From contig CAZMAT010000008.1 of assembly GCA_964564435.1 (NCBI GenBank), positions 52,172-116,171 on the forward strand: DNA of 64,000 nt. Reading direction: 5' to 3'. Under the pieces are notes generated by a model that made no database searches, was not told where the DNA came from, and was given only the letters and a program-made list of their open reading frames with translations. The stretch comes from Fermentibacter sp964564435. Lineage in GTDB: Bacteria; Fermentibacterota; Fermentibacteria; Fermentibacterales; Fermentibacteraceae. Made by a program: the position numbers and the translations under genes. This document shows, piece after piece, positions 7,998-16,929 of the stretch (the stretch's first letter is position 1; each line of letters opens with the position of its first letter).

Positions 7998-9428
7998 CTA
8001 GTAGGCGCCGCGCCTCGAAAGCGCGGCGGGGATCGTCAGGAGGAGTATCGACAGGTCGAGCCAGATCGACCAGTTGTCGACGTAGTAGAAATCCAGCTTC
8101 ACCATCTCGTCGAATCCCAGCTGGCTCCTCCCGGAGACCTGCCATATCCCTGTGATCCCCGGAACGGTCTGCAGCCTCTTGAGCTGCCTCTCGGTATAGG
8201 ACGCCACCTCTTCCGGCAGGGGCGGCCGGGGTCCGACGAGGCTCATCTCGCCCTTCAGGACGTTGATGACCTGAGGCAGCTCGTCGAGGCTCCAGCGCCT
8301 CAGGAAGGCGCCCGACCTCGTCACCCGCGGATCGCTCCTCATCTTGAAAAGGGGGCCCGAGGCCTCGTTTCGGTTCAAAAGCCCCGGCTTCATGGCATCG
8401 GCGCCCACCTTCATCGATCTGAACTTGATCATGCGGAAGGGCCTGTTCCTCCTCCCGAGGCGGGTCTGGATGTAGAAGACCGGCCTCCCGTCGTCGAGCA
8501 GGATCAGTAGTGAGATCAGGATTCCCGGGACGAGGAGCAGCACCGCGGCAACGGATGCGAGTGTGATGTCGACGAGGCGTTTCGTGACCATCCTCGCACC
8601 GCTCAGGGGAGGCGCCACCGATTCGACGAGGGTGGTCCCGCCGAGGCTGGTGAATCGCGTGGTCAGGCTCACCATCGTGAACACGTCGGGGACCAGCATG
8701 TAGGGAACCCCGGCATGCTCGCATGCGCAGACCACGTCGGCCGTCTCCTCGCGGGAGATCGTGGTGTCGGCCACGATCAGCCTGCCGATCGCCTCGTCCT
8801 TCAGGAAGGCCTCCAGGTCTTCCACTCGCTCGGCATCGACCACGGCCGTGTCCGTTCCCCCAGAGGGCCTCACGAATCCGTGCAGGACGGCCGGGAAGGC
8901 GCCCCTCCCGCTCAGGTGCCTGGACAGCTCCCGTGCCAGGCTTCCGCATCCGTAGACGGCGGTTCTGCAGGCGAGGCCGGACCTCAGGAGCATCCTCCTC
9001 GCGAACTCGCGGAATGAATTGTGCCACAGCGTCAGGCAGAGGGTCGCCGCGGGGAACGAGAAGAGGAGGACGGAGCGGGAGAAGTTGAGCTCCTTGACCG
9101 CGAAGCTCAGGGCGAATGTGATGACCACCGCCGTGAAGGTGGACTTCATGATGCCGGCTAGCTCGTCGATCTGGGCGAGCCCCCAGTTCTTCCTGTAGGC
9201 CCCGAAGGCCTGGAGGAGGATGACGGATACCAGCCCCATGATCGCACCGGAGACCAGGTAGTGCATCGCGGAGAGACGGAAGTCGCGGGAACGGCCGAAG
9301 GTCTGCTCGATGAAGCCTGCGAGCGCCTCGTGCCTCAGCCAGAACCCGAGCATGTAGACGCCTATAACCAGGACCATGTCGCCGGCCGCCATCAGCAGGG
9401 CGTTGATCCAGTCCGGCCTTCTGTTCAT
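7998..9428 (-). CDS. Polyprenyl-phosphate sugar phosphotransferase (WcaJ/WbaP-like)
   Basis: 476 aa. The N-terminal half has four or five membrane segments and a nucleotide-binding-like middle domain (GCGSLARELSRHL). The C-terminal bacterial sugar transferase domain begins at KRLVDITLASVAA and shows FRMIKFRSM and LDELPQ motifs. Such enzymes load the first sugar phosphate onto undecaprenyl phosphate for exopolysaccharide or O-antigen synthesis at the inner membrane. The start overlaps the stop of the upstream glycosyltransferase (ATGA, 9425-9428), so the two are coupled. Confidence 0.9.
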   Translation of the reverse strand: MNRRPDWINALLMAAGDMVLVIGVYMLGFWLRHEALAGFIEQTFGRSRDFRLSAMHYLVSGAIMGLVSVILLQAFGAYRKNWGLAQIDELAGIMKSTFTAVVITFALSFAVKELNFSRSVLLFSFPAATLCLTLWHNSFREFARRMLLRSGLACRTAVYGCGSLARELSRHLSGRGAFPAVLHGFVRPSGGTDTAVVDAERVEDLEAFLKDEAIGRLIVADTTISREETADVVCACEHAGVPYMLVPDVFTMVSLTTRFTSLGGTTLVESVAPPLSGARMVTKRLVDITLASVAAVLLLVPGILISLLILLDDGRPVFYIQTRLGRRNRPFRMIKFRSMKVGADAMKPGLLNRNEASGPLFKMRSDPRVTRSGAFLRRWSLDELPQVINVLKGEMSLVGPRPPLPEEVASYTERQLKRLQTVPGITGIWQVSGRSQLGFDEMVKLDFYYVDNWSIWLDLSILLLTIPAALSRRGAY

Positions 9429-10222
9429 CGAACTCCCGGGCGTCTTCCGGAAAGCGCCCCGTGATGGTCTGAATAGAATCTATACATGCTCGCGAGGTGC
9501 AGCAAAAGGGCTTTTCCGGGCCTCCCGGCGCTCTCGCGCCTGGAGACGTGCTCCATCATGGCGCCAGGTACGAGCCAGACCTGCGAACCCGATTCCCAGG
9601 CCCGGAAGCACAGGTCCACATCCTCGAAGTAGAGGAAGTAGCGCGGCGACATGAGCCCGAATCGCTCCCTGCCGGCTGCCGTGACCCACATGGCCGCCCC
9701 CACGATCCAGTCGACCGGCGACGGCCTGTCGGCCGGAGGCGGGAGATGCCTGGCGATGGCAGCCCTTCCGGCGCGAGTCGCGCCCCATGGCGTTCTCCTG
9801 GCGAGTATCGAGGCCGGGTCGGGGAAGCTCCTGGCCGAATGCTGGATCTGCCCGTCCGGGGAAAGCAGGCGGGGGCCTGCTATCCCCACCCCGGGGTGCG
9901 AACCGCAGAATTCTGACAGGGCCGAGATGGACCCGGGCCTGGCGATGACGTCCGGGTTGAGGAGGAGCACGGGGCCTTGGCCGCAGAGGCCGGCAGCGAT
10001 GCCGTTCGCCCTTGCGAGGCCGAGGTTCCTGTCCGATCCGACGGCCCTCACGCCACGGAATCCGCGGGCGATGGCGAATGACTCGTCCGACGAGGCGTTG
10101 TCGAACACCACTATCGCCCGTGGTGCATCGTCGCCGGTCAGGTCGAGGAGCGACCGGAGGCAGGGCCCCAGGGTGCCGGAGCTGTTATACGTCGTGACGA
10201 TGACCGATACTTCGGCTGGCAT
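9425..10222 (-). CDS. Family 2 glycosyltransferase
   Basis: 265 aa with the GT2 N-terminus VSVIVTTYNS, an NASSD nucleotide-binding segment and LLLNPDV. Together with FLYFEDVDLCFRAWE further on, this is typical of rhamnosyl- or WcaA-like GT2 enzymes that extend polyprenyl-linked glycans. It is followed, with a 4-nt overlap, by the polyprenyl sugar phosphotransferase, so the pair probably builds a surface polysaccharide. Donor and acceptor sugars cannot be told from sequence. Confidence 0.9.
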   Translation of the reverse strand: MPAEVSVIVTTYNSSGTLGPCLRSLLDLTGDDAPRAIVVFDNASSDESFAIARGFRGVRAVGSDRNLGLARANGIAAGLCGQGPVLLLNPDVIARPGSISALSEFCGSHPGVGIAGPRLLSPDGQIQHSARSFPDPASILARRTPWGATRAGRAAIARHLPPPADRPSPVDWIVGAAMWVTAAGRERFGLMSPRYFLYFEDVDLCFRAWESGSQVWLVPGAMMEHVSRRESAGRPGKALLLHLASMYRFYSDHHGALSGRRPGVR

Positions 10223-10257
10223 ATCTCCCGGAGGGTCGCGGGCGGGGCGAAAAGGAA

Positions 10258-10283
10258 GGGAGGGGCGGTCACCCGCCCCTCCC
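10258..10283 (-). terminator. Intrinsic terminator of the HU gene
   Basis: An 11-bp perfect G/C stem (10258-10268 with 10273-10283, loop of 4) lies 11 bp after the HU stop. On the minus strand it is followed by the pyrimidine run TTCCTTTTC. It separates HU from the glycosyltransferase genes downstream. Confidence 0.7.
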
Positions 10284-10294
10284 GGGCAGCCGGT

Positions 10295-10597
10295 CTAGCG
10301 CTTCTTGCCCTTCTTGGGGCCCTTCTCGATGAGCTCCTTCAGGGTCTTGCCAGCCTTGAAGTGCGGTACCCTCTTGGCCGGATAGGTCTTCTTGGCGTGG
10401 GTCTTGGGATCGACACCAACCCTCTGTGCCCGGAGCTTGTTCGAGAAAGTCCCGAAGCCGACCAGGCTGATCTTGGCGTCGTCCGCCTTCAGAGTCTCCA
10501 TGATTCCGCCGAGGAACGCGTCAACGGCACCACCAGCCTGCTTCTTGGTCAGGCCGGTCTTCCCCGCGACGTGCGCTACCAGATCCTTCTTGGTCAT
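10295..10597 (-). CDS. HU-family DNA-binding protein
   Basis: 100 aa. It starts MTKKDLVAHVAGKTGLTKKQ and has the VGFGTF turn typical of HU/IHF beta-subunits. The RNP DNA-intercalating arm motif is replaced by a KRVPHFKAGK segment, also common in HU, and the C-terminus is a lysine-rich KKGKKR tail. The ATG has a near-perfect Shine-Dalgarno sequence (AAAGGGGGTGA). It compacts and bends DNA in the nucleoid. It is a single-gene unit with its own terminator and an A/T-rich upstream region. Confidence 0.95.
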   Translation of the reverse strand: MTKKDLVAHVAGKTGLTKKQAGGAVDAFLGGIMETLKADDAKISLVGFGTFSNKLRAQRVGVDPKTHAKKTYPAKRVPHFKAGKTLKELIEKGPKKGKKR

Positions 10598-10716
10598 GAA
10601 GTCACCCCCTTTCCACGACCATAGTCCGAGTGTAGATCAACGAAAGCCCCGTGTCAAGCGTGCATCTCATGCGGGGAAGTCGATCTGTGCACCATCCCTG
10701 AGTGCATTCGGCAAAT

Positions 10717-10745
10717 ATTCTAATGAAAAGTAAGTAAAATGCACA
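10717..10745 (-). promoter_or_regulatory. Candidate promoter of the HU gene in an A/T-rich island
   Basis: The 262-bp gap between the HU and LptD-like genes holds one sharply A/T-rich patch in very G/C-rich surroundings. On the minus strand TAGAAT (10722-10717) would serve as the -10 element, with TGTGCA 17 nt upstream as a weak -35. The leader to the HU start would be about 110 nt. Nothing else was seen in this gap. Confidence 0.35.
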
Positions 10746-10859
10746 TAACGGCACTCTGCCACGAAACCAGCCGTTGCAGTCCGATGGACATCCGCGGCTT
10801 CGATCGACCCGGTCATGGGCGCTGGAAGAGGTCATGCGGCGTGTCCGGGCGGGGAAAGG

Positions 10860-13043
10860 CTAGAAGTTGGTGACGTGCTGCTCTATCTTGATGTCGGGGA
10901 GTTCGGTGATGTTGATCCTGAAGTAGAAGCCCGTGTCCGTGTCGGAGATCTGCCTCACGAAGAGCGCCTCCCAGCAGTGGAGGTCGCGCCTGAGCGTGTA
11001 GCTCTGGTTTATGAAGTCCCCCTCGATCGCATCGTAGTAGGCCGTGTAGTCCACCGACCAGGCCGGCGTCAGTTCGAGGGACGCCGAGGCCCTGACCTTG
11101 CTCAGGTCGTCCGATCCGTCCATGCCCATCCGGTAGTGGTGGGAGAGTGTGAGCCGCCATGGGAGCCCGTCATAGGCCGCGGAGTCAGGGACGAGAGTCC
11201 TGTCGTTGCCCGTGAGCTGAAGGGATGTCGTGAAGCCGAGATCGTCGAGTTCCCGGTCGTACATGTCCCAGGAGGCGTCTGCGCGGAAGCTGGCGATCGA
11301 GAGCGGGGTGAGCTCCAGCGATGCCGAGAGCGGCGAGAATCGCCTGCCCGTGCTGTCCGGATCGAGGTCGAGCGAGGTGGAGACGTCCAGCGAGGCGAGA
11401 TCCAGCTTCTCGAGCTCCCCGCGGGCCTCCCTCTTGGCCGAGAGGCTCTGGAACAGCCCGAACTGGACTGTTCCCCCGCTGCCGGGCAGCGAGAGGTCGG
11501 AGAACGAGTAGAACCTGGACGCGGCGGAGTCCGACGGCTCGAAGGAGAGCCCGCCATCGGTGCCAGTCATGTAGCTCGAAGGCTCCCAGCCCACGGTCAC
11601 CCTCGGGGTCAGGGTATGCCTGAAGGCCGAGAAGCCCAGGCCCCCCCCCTGGAATGTGCCGTACAGGTCGGTCGTGAAGCCCAGGCTGCCCTCGACCGCG
11701 CCCCACCACGGAAAGCTGCCTCCATCCCTGTCCCTGTCGTAGATGGTGAACACTCCGCCTGCCCTGGGCGTCACCGAAAGGAACCCCAGGATCCTGTCCG
11801 AGGCCGACAGCTCGATGCCGGTGCGGGAGCCGGAATGCGTCGTGCGCGAGTCCTCCCGCCTCGTGTCCATGGCGATGTAATGGCTCGACAGGCTCCAGTA
11901 GAGGGAATGCCAGGGCTTCCTCTCCGAAGGATCGGAGGGAGCCCGGAACAGCGGGGTGGAGGATATGCCGATACGGAGGTCGGGGAGGCTCTGGACGGAT
12001 TCGGTCTCGTCGGGGATGCTGTCGGGGTCGTTGTCGAGGTAGGCGGTGCGGTCGAGGGTGGCCTGCACCGAGGCTATCCCGAAGGTCCGCGAGATGCTCG
12101 CCCACGACCTGACCTCGCTGGTCATCCTGTCCTCTGCGTCGGGTTCGGTGTCGTGGAGATAGGACCTGTCGCTGATGAACTCGCCCCTGAGGCGGGCGGC
12201 AGTCCCGTCAGGGAAGTCGTGCAGGTGCTCGCCGAAGAACCTCCACCTGTCGAGGTGGTTCTCGAACTCGCGCCGCCACTCCATCTCGACCGAACCCTCG
12301 TGCACGTATCTGAGACGGTGCCTCTCCCTCGCCGAGAGAGAGAACCTCGACCTGTCGAGGATGTCGCCCTGGAAGAGCAGGTCGGTGTAGTCCGACAGGG
12401 CGAAGTAGTATCCGAGCCCCCTCAGGAACCGCCCGTCACGAGAGGTCTGGCCGAACCTGGGGATGGTGAAGCCCGACTGCCTCCCCGTCCTGATGGGGAA
12501 GACCATGTACGGGAAGTAGAAGACCGGCGTGTCGGCCACGTAGAGGTAGATGGGGCGGGCTATCGCCCTCTCGTTCTGGAAGACCTTCATGGCTGGGGAT
12601 CTGAAGTAGTAGTCGGAGGTGTCGGCGTCGCATGTCGTGAACCTGGCGTCGGTGATGTTGAACTCGCGCCTGCCGATCTGGATGATCGAGGAGCCCGAAT
12701 AGAAGCCGAACTCGTATCGGGAATCCGCCTCCTCTATCATCCCTCGCCGCGCGGTCATGTCGTAGAACATCCTGCTGCCCCTGATGGACTCCCCGGCGTC
12801 GAACAGCTCCGGAGCCCCCGATGCCTCTATGAGGTCGAGCTCCGACCTGTAGCGCACCGTGTCGGCCTCCAGGTTCATGTCCCTGTAGTCGACGCGGGAT
12901 GCGCCCACCAGAACGAGATCCCCGGTGGACGGGCGGAAGCAGATGGAGTCTGCGGAGTAGGCGATGACCTCGAGGGTGGTGGCCGTGGAGTCGGCCGTGC
13001 TGTCGGAGAGAACTACGGCGAGGGTCAGCGCGAGCGGGCTCAA
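10860..13043 (-). CDS. lptD: LPS-assembly outer-membrane protein, LptD-like
   Basis: 727 aa from a TTG start at 13043 that overlaps the ROK-kinase stop (TTGA). AGGGA lies about 9 nt upstream, and the start gives a signal-peptide-like N-terminus (MSPLALTLAVVLSDS). An OstA/LptA-like region follows (about residues 20-150, with repeated DLVLVGASRVDY-type strands). A long beta-barrel comes next, with the LptD-like stretch YLYVADTPVFYFPYMVFPI. LptD inserts lipopolysaccharide into the outer leaflet. The frame is open upstream, but that part lies inside the kinase gene. The assignment rests on layout and barrel motifs. Confidence 0.8.
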   Translation of the reverse strand: MSPLALTLAVVLSDSTADSTATTLEVIAYSADSICFRPSTGDLVLVGASRVDYRDMNLEADTVRYRSELDLIEASGAPELFDAGESIRGSRMFYDMTARRGMIEEADSRYEFGFYSGSSIIQIGRREFNITDARFTTCDADTSDYYFRSPAMKVFQNERAIARPIYLYVADTPVFYFPYMVFPIRTGRQSGFTIPRFGQTSRDGRFLRGLGYYFALSDYTDLLFQGDILDRSRFSLSARERHRLRYVHEGSVEMEWRREFENHLDRWRFFGEHLHDFPDGTAARLRGEFISDRSYLHDTEPDAEDRMTSEVRSWASISRTFGIASVQATLDRTAYLDNDPDSIPDETESVQSLPDLRIGISSTPLFRAPSDPSERKPWHSLYWSLSSHYIAMDTRREDSRTTHSGSRTGIELSASDRILGFLSVTPRAGGVFTIYDRDRDGGSFPWWGAVEGSLGFTTDLYGTFQGGGLGFSAFRHTLTPRVTVGWEPSSYMTGTDGGLSFEPSDSAASRFYSFSDLSLPGSGGTVQFGLFQSLSAKREARGELEKLDLASLDVSTSLDLDPDSTGRRFSPLSASLELTPLSIASFRADASWDMYDRELDDLGFTTSLQLTGNDRTLVPDSAAYDGLPWRLTLSHHYRMGMDGSDDLSKVRASASLELTPAWSVDYTAYYDAIEGDFINQSYTLRRDLHCWEALFVRQISDTDTGFYFRINITELPDIKIEQHVTNF

Positions 13044-13933
13044 GGGGCCGAATCCCTGGCCATTAGGGCCGCGCCGAGCGCTCCCGCATCGGACGATCCC
13101 GGCAGGATTGAGACGCTCCACGGGTGTCTCGTGCGCCGCCCGAATTCCTCGCGGGCCGAGGGCAGGAAGAGGCCGGCCGTGTTCGAGAGGCCTCCCGCCA
13201 GGTAGAACCCCTCCGGGCTCAGGCAGTTGGCCAGGCCGGCCAGGCCCGTGCCGACCCAGCGGCCGAATGTCGCGAAGGCCTCGGATGCCCTGGCGTCTCC
13301 GTCCGCGGCCAGCGCGGCGATCTCGCGCGGATCGGGGCTCCCGGCTCCGCCGTCGTTCCCGGTGAAGTACCTGATGAGTGCCTCCCGGCCTGCATAGCGC
13401 TCCCAGCAGCCCGTCGAGCCGCAGGGGCAGGCCAGCCCGAACGCATCCACCGGCATGTGCCCGAACTCCCCGGCGTATCCAGTGCCGTAGAGTATCCTTC
13501 CCGAATCTATGATCGTGCCACCGATGCCTGTGCCCAGAGTCACGAGGACCTGCATACCCCTGGAGGGCACGAATCCGGAGCCCACGGCCCCGTACGCGAA
13601 TGCGTTGCAGTCGTTGTCGACGACCACCCGCGCCCCCGTGAGGGCGCCCATGCGTGACGCCACGTCCAGGCCCTCCCATCCCCTCAGGTTGGGGGAGAAC
13701 TCGAGCCATCCCCTCGACCTGTCCACCAGGCCGGCGATCCCGATACCCACGGAAGCGGGTTCCGGGTCGGCCCCGAGGATGGTCGAAGACAGCTCGGCGA
13801 GCAGCCTGCCAGGGCCTTCCGAGGGTCTGGTCTCGAGCACGGCGAGGCGCCTGAAACCGGTGCCGCCTGCGAAGGACCCGACTATGGTCGTAGTCCCCCC
13901 GATGTCGGCTCCCCAGAATGCCCTACTCGACAC
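13040..13933 (-). CDS. ROK-family sugar kinase (glucokinase-like)
   Basis: 297 aa. The N-terminal phosphate-binding motif is GADIGGTT, the catalytic Asp is D108 (VVDNDCNAF), and a second phosphate loop reads LGTGIGG. The ROK zinc site is built by GEFGHM (H159) and CPCGSTGC (C169, C171, C176). ROK kinases phosphorylate glucose, N-acetylglucosamine or similar sugars; the exact one is not clear. The gene overlaps the LpoA-like gene upstream (11 bp) and the LptD gene downstream (TTGA). There is no DNA-binding domain, so it is not a ROK repressor. Confidence 0.9.
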   Translation of the reverse strand: MSSRAFWGADIGGTTTIVGSFAGGTGFRRLAVLETRPSEGPGRLLAELSSTILGADPEPASVGIGIAGLVDRSRGWLEFSPNLRGWEGLDVASRMGALTGARVVVDNDCNAFAYGAVGSGFVPSRGMQVLVTLGTGIGGTIIDSGRILYGTGYAGEFGHMPVDAFGLACPCGSTGCWERYAGREALIRYFTGNDGGAGSPDPREIAALAADGDARASEAFATFGRWVGTGLAGLANCLSPEGFYLAGGLSNTAGLFLPSAREEFGRRTRHPWSVSILPGSSDAGALGAALMARDSAP

Positions 13934-15596
13934 TGACGATCTCGCCGTCGCTGACCATCACGAGAGGAAGGGAGACCCTGGAGACCGTCCTGGCGCCGAT
14001 GGTGCAGATCCCGCTCGCGCCCCGGATCGACCCCCCGTCGGACAGGGCGCGCTCGAACCCGCCCCTGTCGTCCGCACCCGCCGAGGAGGCATCCAGCAGG
14101 AACGATGCGGCATCGTACCCCTGGGCGGCGAGTATGGACGGATCGTTCCCGTATCTCCTCCTGAAGTGGAAGACGAAGCTCGAAGTCGGGGGATAGGTCG
14201 AACCCGCGCCGAAGGAGCACGTGAACACGGCTCCCTCCATGTACTCCCCGCCGAGCCGGAGCACGGCCTCGTTGTCCAGGCCGGAAGTGCCGAGGATCAC
14301 GGCGTCGAGCGAGTAGTAGCGGAGTTGCGGCGCTATCTGGACTGCCTCGTATGCTGTCACCGGAATGAAGATGCCGTCGGGCCGGGAGGCTCTGATGGAC
14401 GAGATCTGCGATCTGAAATCGGTGTCGTCCGTCGCGAAGGCCTCCGTCCTGACCACCTGCGCCCCCATGCTCTCGATCGTGGCCTCGAACTGCTCGGACT
14501 GTGTGACCGAGGAGCTGGTATAGCTGTGCAGTATCGCGAGCCTCTCGCAGCCGGCCCTCCTCACCGCGTACTCCGCCACTGTGACGGCCTCCTCCGCGCC
14601 GGCGGGGACGAGCCTGTGTACGTAGTCGCCTATTTCGTCGATATCCGCGGAAGTCGCTGCCGGCGCGAGGATGGGCAGGCCGTAGTCCTGCGCGAAGGGG
14701 GCGAATGCCTCCGTCTCGCCGCTTGTGAGGGGTCCGATCACCGCCAGGCAGTTTTCGTCCCTTCCCAGGTCGGTGGCGATCGAGGACAACCGGCCGCTGT
14801 CGCCGCCCGTGTCGAGCACGACGAGTTCGGGAACGTCAGGTGATAGGTCCGCGGCCCTCTCGAACCTCAGCCTCACGCCGGCCTCGATCTGCGAGGCGTA
14901 GGAGGCCCCGTCACCGGTGACGGGCAGTACGAGGGCGATGTAGCCCTCCTCCGGCCGGCTGATCTGCATGCCGTCGCCCCAGCGCTCCCTGAAGCCGGGA
15001 TACAGGCGGTCCAGTTCTGCCGCGGTCATGGAGGCCCTCGCAGCCTCGCCGGACGCGGCGTATCTCTCCGAAAGCGCGAACAGGACGTAGGGCTCGCACC
15101 AGTCATCGGACCTGAGGGCGGCGAGCTGCTCGGGCGTCAGGCCGTCGAGCACCTCGAAGAGAAGGGCGGATGCTTCGTCGGCTTCGCCCGACGGAAGGTC
15201 TTCCGGGTCGAGCGCTGAAAGTGCGTCTGCGGCCCGCGACCAGCGGCCGGATCCCGAGAGCACCCGGGCCACGAGAATCAACGCAGAGGCCCGTGTTCGC
15301 GACCTCGATTCGACTGCCACGCTGTCGGCGGAAGCCAGGGCTTCGTCGGTCCTGCCCAGGCCCAGCCACGCCTCCGCCCGCCCGAGGCGCCACTCCTGCA
15401 CGGAGGGATTCCCGGATCCCTTGGCGATGGCCTCGGTGTAGAGGTCGGCTGCGCGCGCCCACTGACCCGACTCGAGGCATGCCTCGGCCTGTTCGGCCTG
15501 CGCCGATCCGTCACCCGCATCCGTGGTCCTGCAGGACATCGACGTGAAAGCGGCGGCGAGGGCCGTCAGTGCGAGGGTGCGGCGCCAGCAGGACAT
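13923..15596 (-). CDS. Lipoprotein with TPR-like region and periplasmic-binding (LpoA-like) domain
   Basis: 557 aa. I start it at the ATG at 15596, preceded by GGAGGT, which gives a lipoprotein signal (ALTALAAAFTSMSC). Residues about 30-210 are helical and TPR-like; about 220-557 form a branched-chain-amino-acid-receptor fold (Peripla_BP_6) with VVLDTGGDSG and AVIGPLTSGET segments. This order, TPR then binding-protein fold on a lipoprotein, is that of the penicillin-binding-protein activator LpoA. No ABC-transporter genes are nearby, which favours that over a solute receptor. It overlaps the ROK gene by 11 bp. Confidence 0.75.
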   Translation of the reverse strand: MSCWRRTLALTALAAAFTSMSCRTTDAGDGSAQAEQAEACLESGQWARAADLYTEAIAKGSGNPSVQEWRLGRAEAWLGLGRTDEALASADSVAVESRSRTRASALILVARVLSGSGRWSRAADALSALDPEDLPSGEADEASALLFEVLDGLTPEQLAALRSDDWCEPYVLFALSERYAASGEAARASMTAAELDRLYPGFRERWGDGMQISRPEEGYIALVLPVTGDGASYASQIEAGVRLRFERAADLSPDVPELVVLDTGGDSGRLSSIATDLGRDENCLAVIGPLTSGETEAFAPFAQDYGLPILAPAATSADIDEIGDYVHRLVPAGAEEAVTVAEYAVRRAGCERLAILHSYTSSSVTQSEQFEATIESMGAQVVRTEAFATDDTDFRSQISSIRASRPDGIFIPVTAYEAVQIAPQLRYYSLDAVILGTSGLDNEAVLRLGGEYMEGAVFTCSFGAGSTYPPTSSFVFHFRRRYGNDPSILAAQGYDAASFLLDASSAGADDRGGFERALSDGGSIRGASGICTIGARTVSRVSLPLVMVSDGEIVSVE

Positions 15597-15666
15597 CTCG
15601 TGACCTCCAGTTCGTTGTCTCTGTGACTGCGAATATGCCCCTGACGCGGCTCCCGGTGCAACGAAA

Positions 15667-15688
15667 GGGCCCGCCTCGCGGCGGGCCC
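15667..15688 (-). terminator. Intrinsic terminator after the parvulin gene
   Basis: A 9-bp perfect stem GGGCCCGCC/GGCGGGCCC with a 4-nt loop lies 24 bp after the parvulin stop. On the minus strand it is followed by TTTCGTT. It separates the rpoZ-parvulin unit from the LpoA-like gene, whose promoter should lie between here and 15596. Confidence 0.7.
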
Positions 15689-15711
15689 ACACGAAGGACC
15701 GGATCCGGGCC

Positions 15712-16929
15712 TCAGTTGCCCTGGGCGGGCTGGCCCTCGACCGGGATCAGGCTGTCTATCGGAGTCTCCATGTTGTCGAGCATCCACTGTGCGTCGTCGG
15801 TCAGCTCGGAAGCCGGGAAGCGCTCGATCATGTCGGAGAAGGCGGTTCTCGCACTCTCGTAGTCCCTGAGGTATTCGCTGTAGGTGAATCCGACCAGGAA
15901 GGCGGCCTGATAGGCGGTGGAATCCTCGGGGAACCTCTCGAGGAAGAGCTTGAAGTAAGTGATGGCGGTTTCGGGGTTGGATTCCATCATGCTCTGCGCG
16001 AGCATCATCAGGGAGTCGGCAGGGACTTCGGGGCCCGGGAGGAAGGCCTCCTCGTTGATGGAGACGGCGTATCTCTCCCTGAGGCCTGGCAGGAGCTGGT
16101 CACGGTAGTAGGTGTTGACCATCGAGGGCTTCAGCGTATTGATGATGGACTCGCGGACCTCTTCGAGGGGCCTCGCGCCCTCCTCGACCTTCTCCGCGAC
16201 CCTGAAGACCACCGTGCCGAGGTCGGTGTCGAACGGTCCGACGATGTCGCCGGCCGAAGCCGCGAACAGGGCCGCCGTAATCTCCTCCTGGGCGCCGAGA
16301 TAGGGCATGGGGGAGTCGGCGGTTATCCAGCCCAGGTCTCCTCCGAGTGGGGCTGTGGGCGTGTGCTCGCTCGTCCTGGCGGCGACGCTGTCGAAGGGCT
16401 GGCCGGCGCCTATCTCTGCGAGTGCTGCCTCTATCGTCGCGGGCGATGCGGCCAGGATCATGTATGCATGGACCTGGGCGCTGCGGAAGTAGATGTCGCC
16501 GGTGTGCTGCCCGTAGTAGGCGATGATCTCGGAGTCGGGCACGACGACGCTGTTCACAACGTTGTTCTCGTAGAAGACCTGGATGAGGGCGCGCTGCCTG
16601 GTGAGCTCCACCTGCTGCATGGCCAGCTCCACCTGGGCCTGTACGAAGGAATCGCTCTCGAGGCCGGCCTCCTCGGCGGCCTGCAGGAGGAGTTCGCGCT
16701 CGACGAGATGATCGAGCAGGACCCTCTGGCCCTCGGGGGTCTCGAAGCTGGCCCGCTGGTACGGCGGGATGAGGTCCAGCTCCTGCCTGAGGGTCTGCAT
16801 TGTTATCTCGACGTCACCCACGGTGGCCAGGACCACGGTCGAGTCGGATTCGACGGTGTTGACACCGGGCGTGCCGCATCCGGCCGTCATGGCCACAAGG
16901 AACGCCGAAACGACGACAAGCTCCTTCAT
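15712..16929 (-). CDS. Parvulin-type peptidyl-prolyl isomerase lipoprotein (SurA/PrsA-like)
   Basis: 405 aa. The ATG at 16929 has GGAGGA 5 nt upstream and gives a lipoprotein signal ending TAGC. An N-terminal SurA-like chaperone region (VGDVEITMQTLRQEL) precedes a rotamase domain with the family signature PLGGDLGWI and a DIVGPFDT strand. A C-terminal TPR-like helix region (YFKLFLERFPEDSTAYQA) follows. Such proteins fold exported and outer-membrane proteins. The start overlaps the stop of the omega-subunit gene (ATGA), and a terminator follows at 15667. Confidence 0.88.
   Translation of the reverse strand: MKELVVVSAFLVAMTAGCGTPGVNTVESDSTVVLATVGDVEITMQTLRQELDLIPPYQRASFETPEGQRVLLDHLVERELLLQAAEEAGLESDSFVQAQVELAMQQVELTRQRALIQVFYENNVVNSVVVPDSEIIAYYGQHTGDIYFRSAQVHAYMILAASPATIEAALAEIGAGQPFDSVAARTSEHTPTAPLGGDLGWITADSPMPYLGAQEEITAALFAASAGDIVGPFDTDLGTVVFRVAEKVEEGARPLEEVRESIINTLKPSMVNTYYRDQLLPGLRERYAVSINEEAFLPGPEVPADSLMMLAQSMMESNPETAITYFKLFLERFPEDSTAYQAAFLVGFTYSEYLRDYESARTAFSDMIERFPASELTDDAQWMLDNMETPIDSLIPVEGQPAQGN

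Noticed and set aside
10602..10835. 77-codon frame upstream of the HU gene
   Set aside because: It covers the probable HU promoter and leader, has no ribosome binding site and Cys/Arg-rich, non-protein-like sequence.
10815..13205. 796-codon open frame on the plus strand
   Set aside because: It is the antisense shadow of the LptD-like gene; high G+C keeps antisense frames open. It has no start context and no recognisable motifs.
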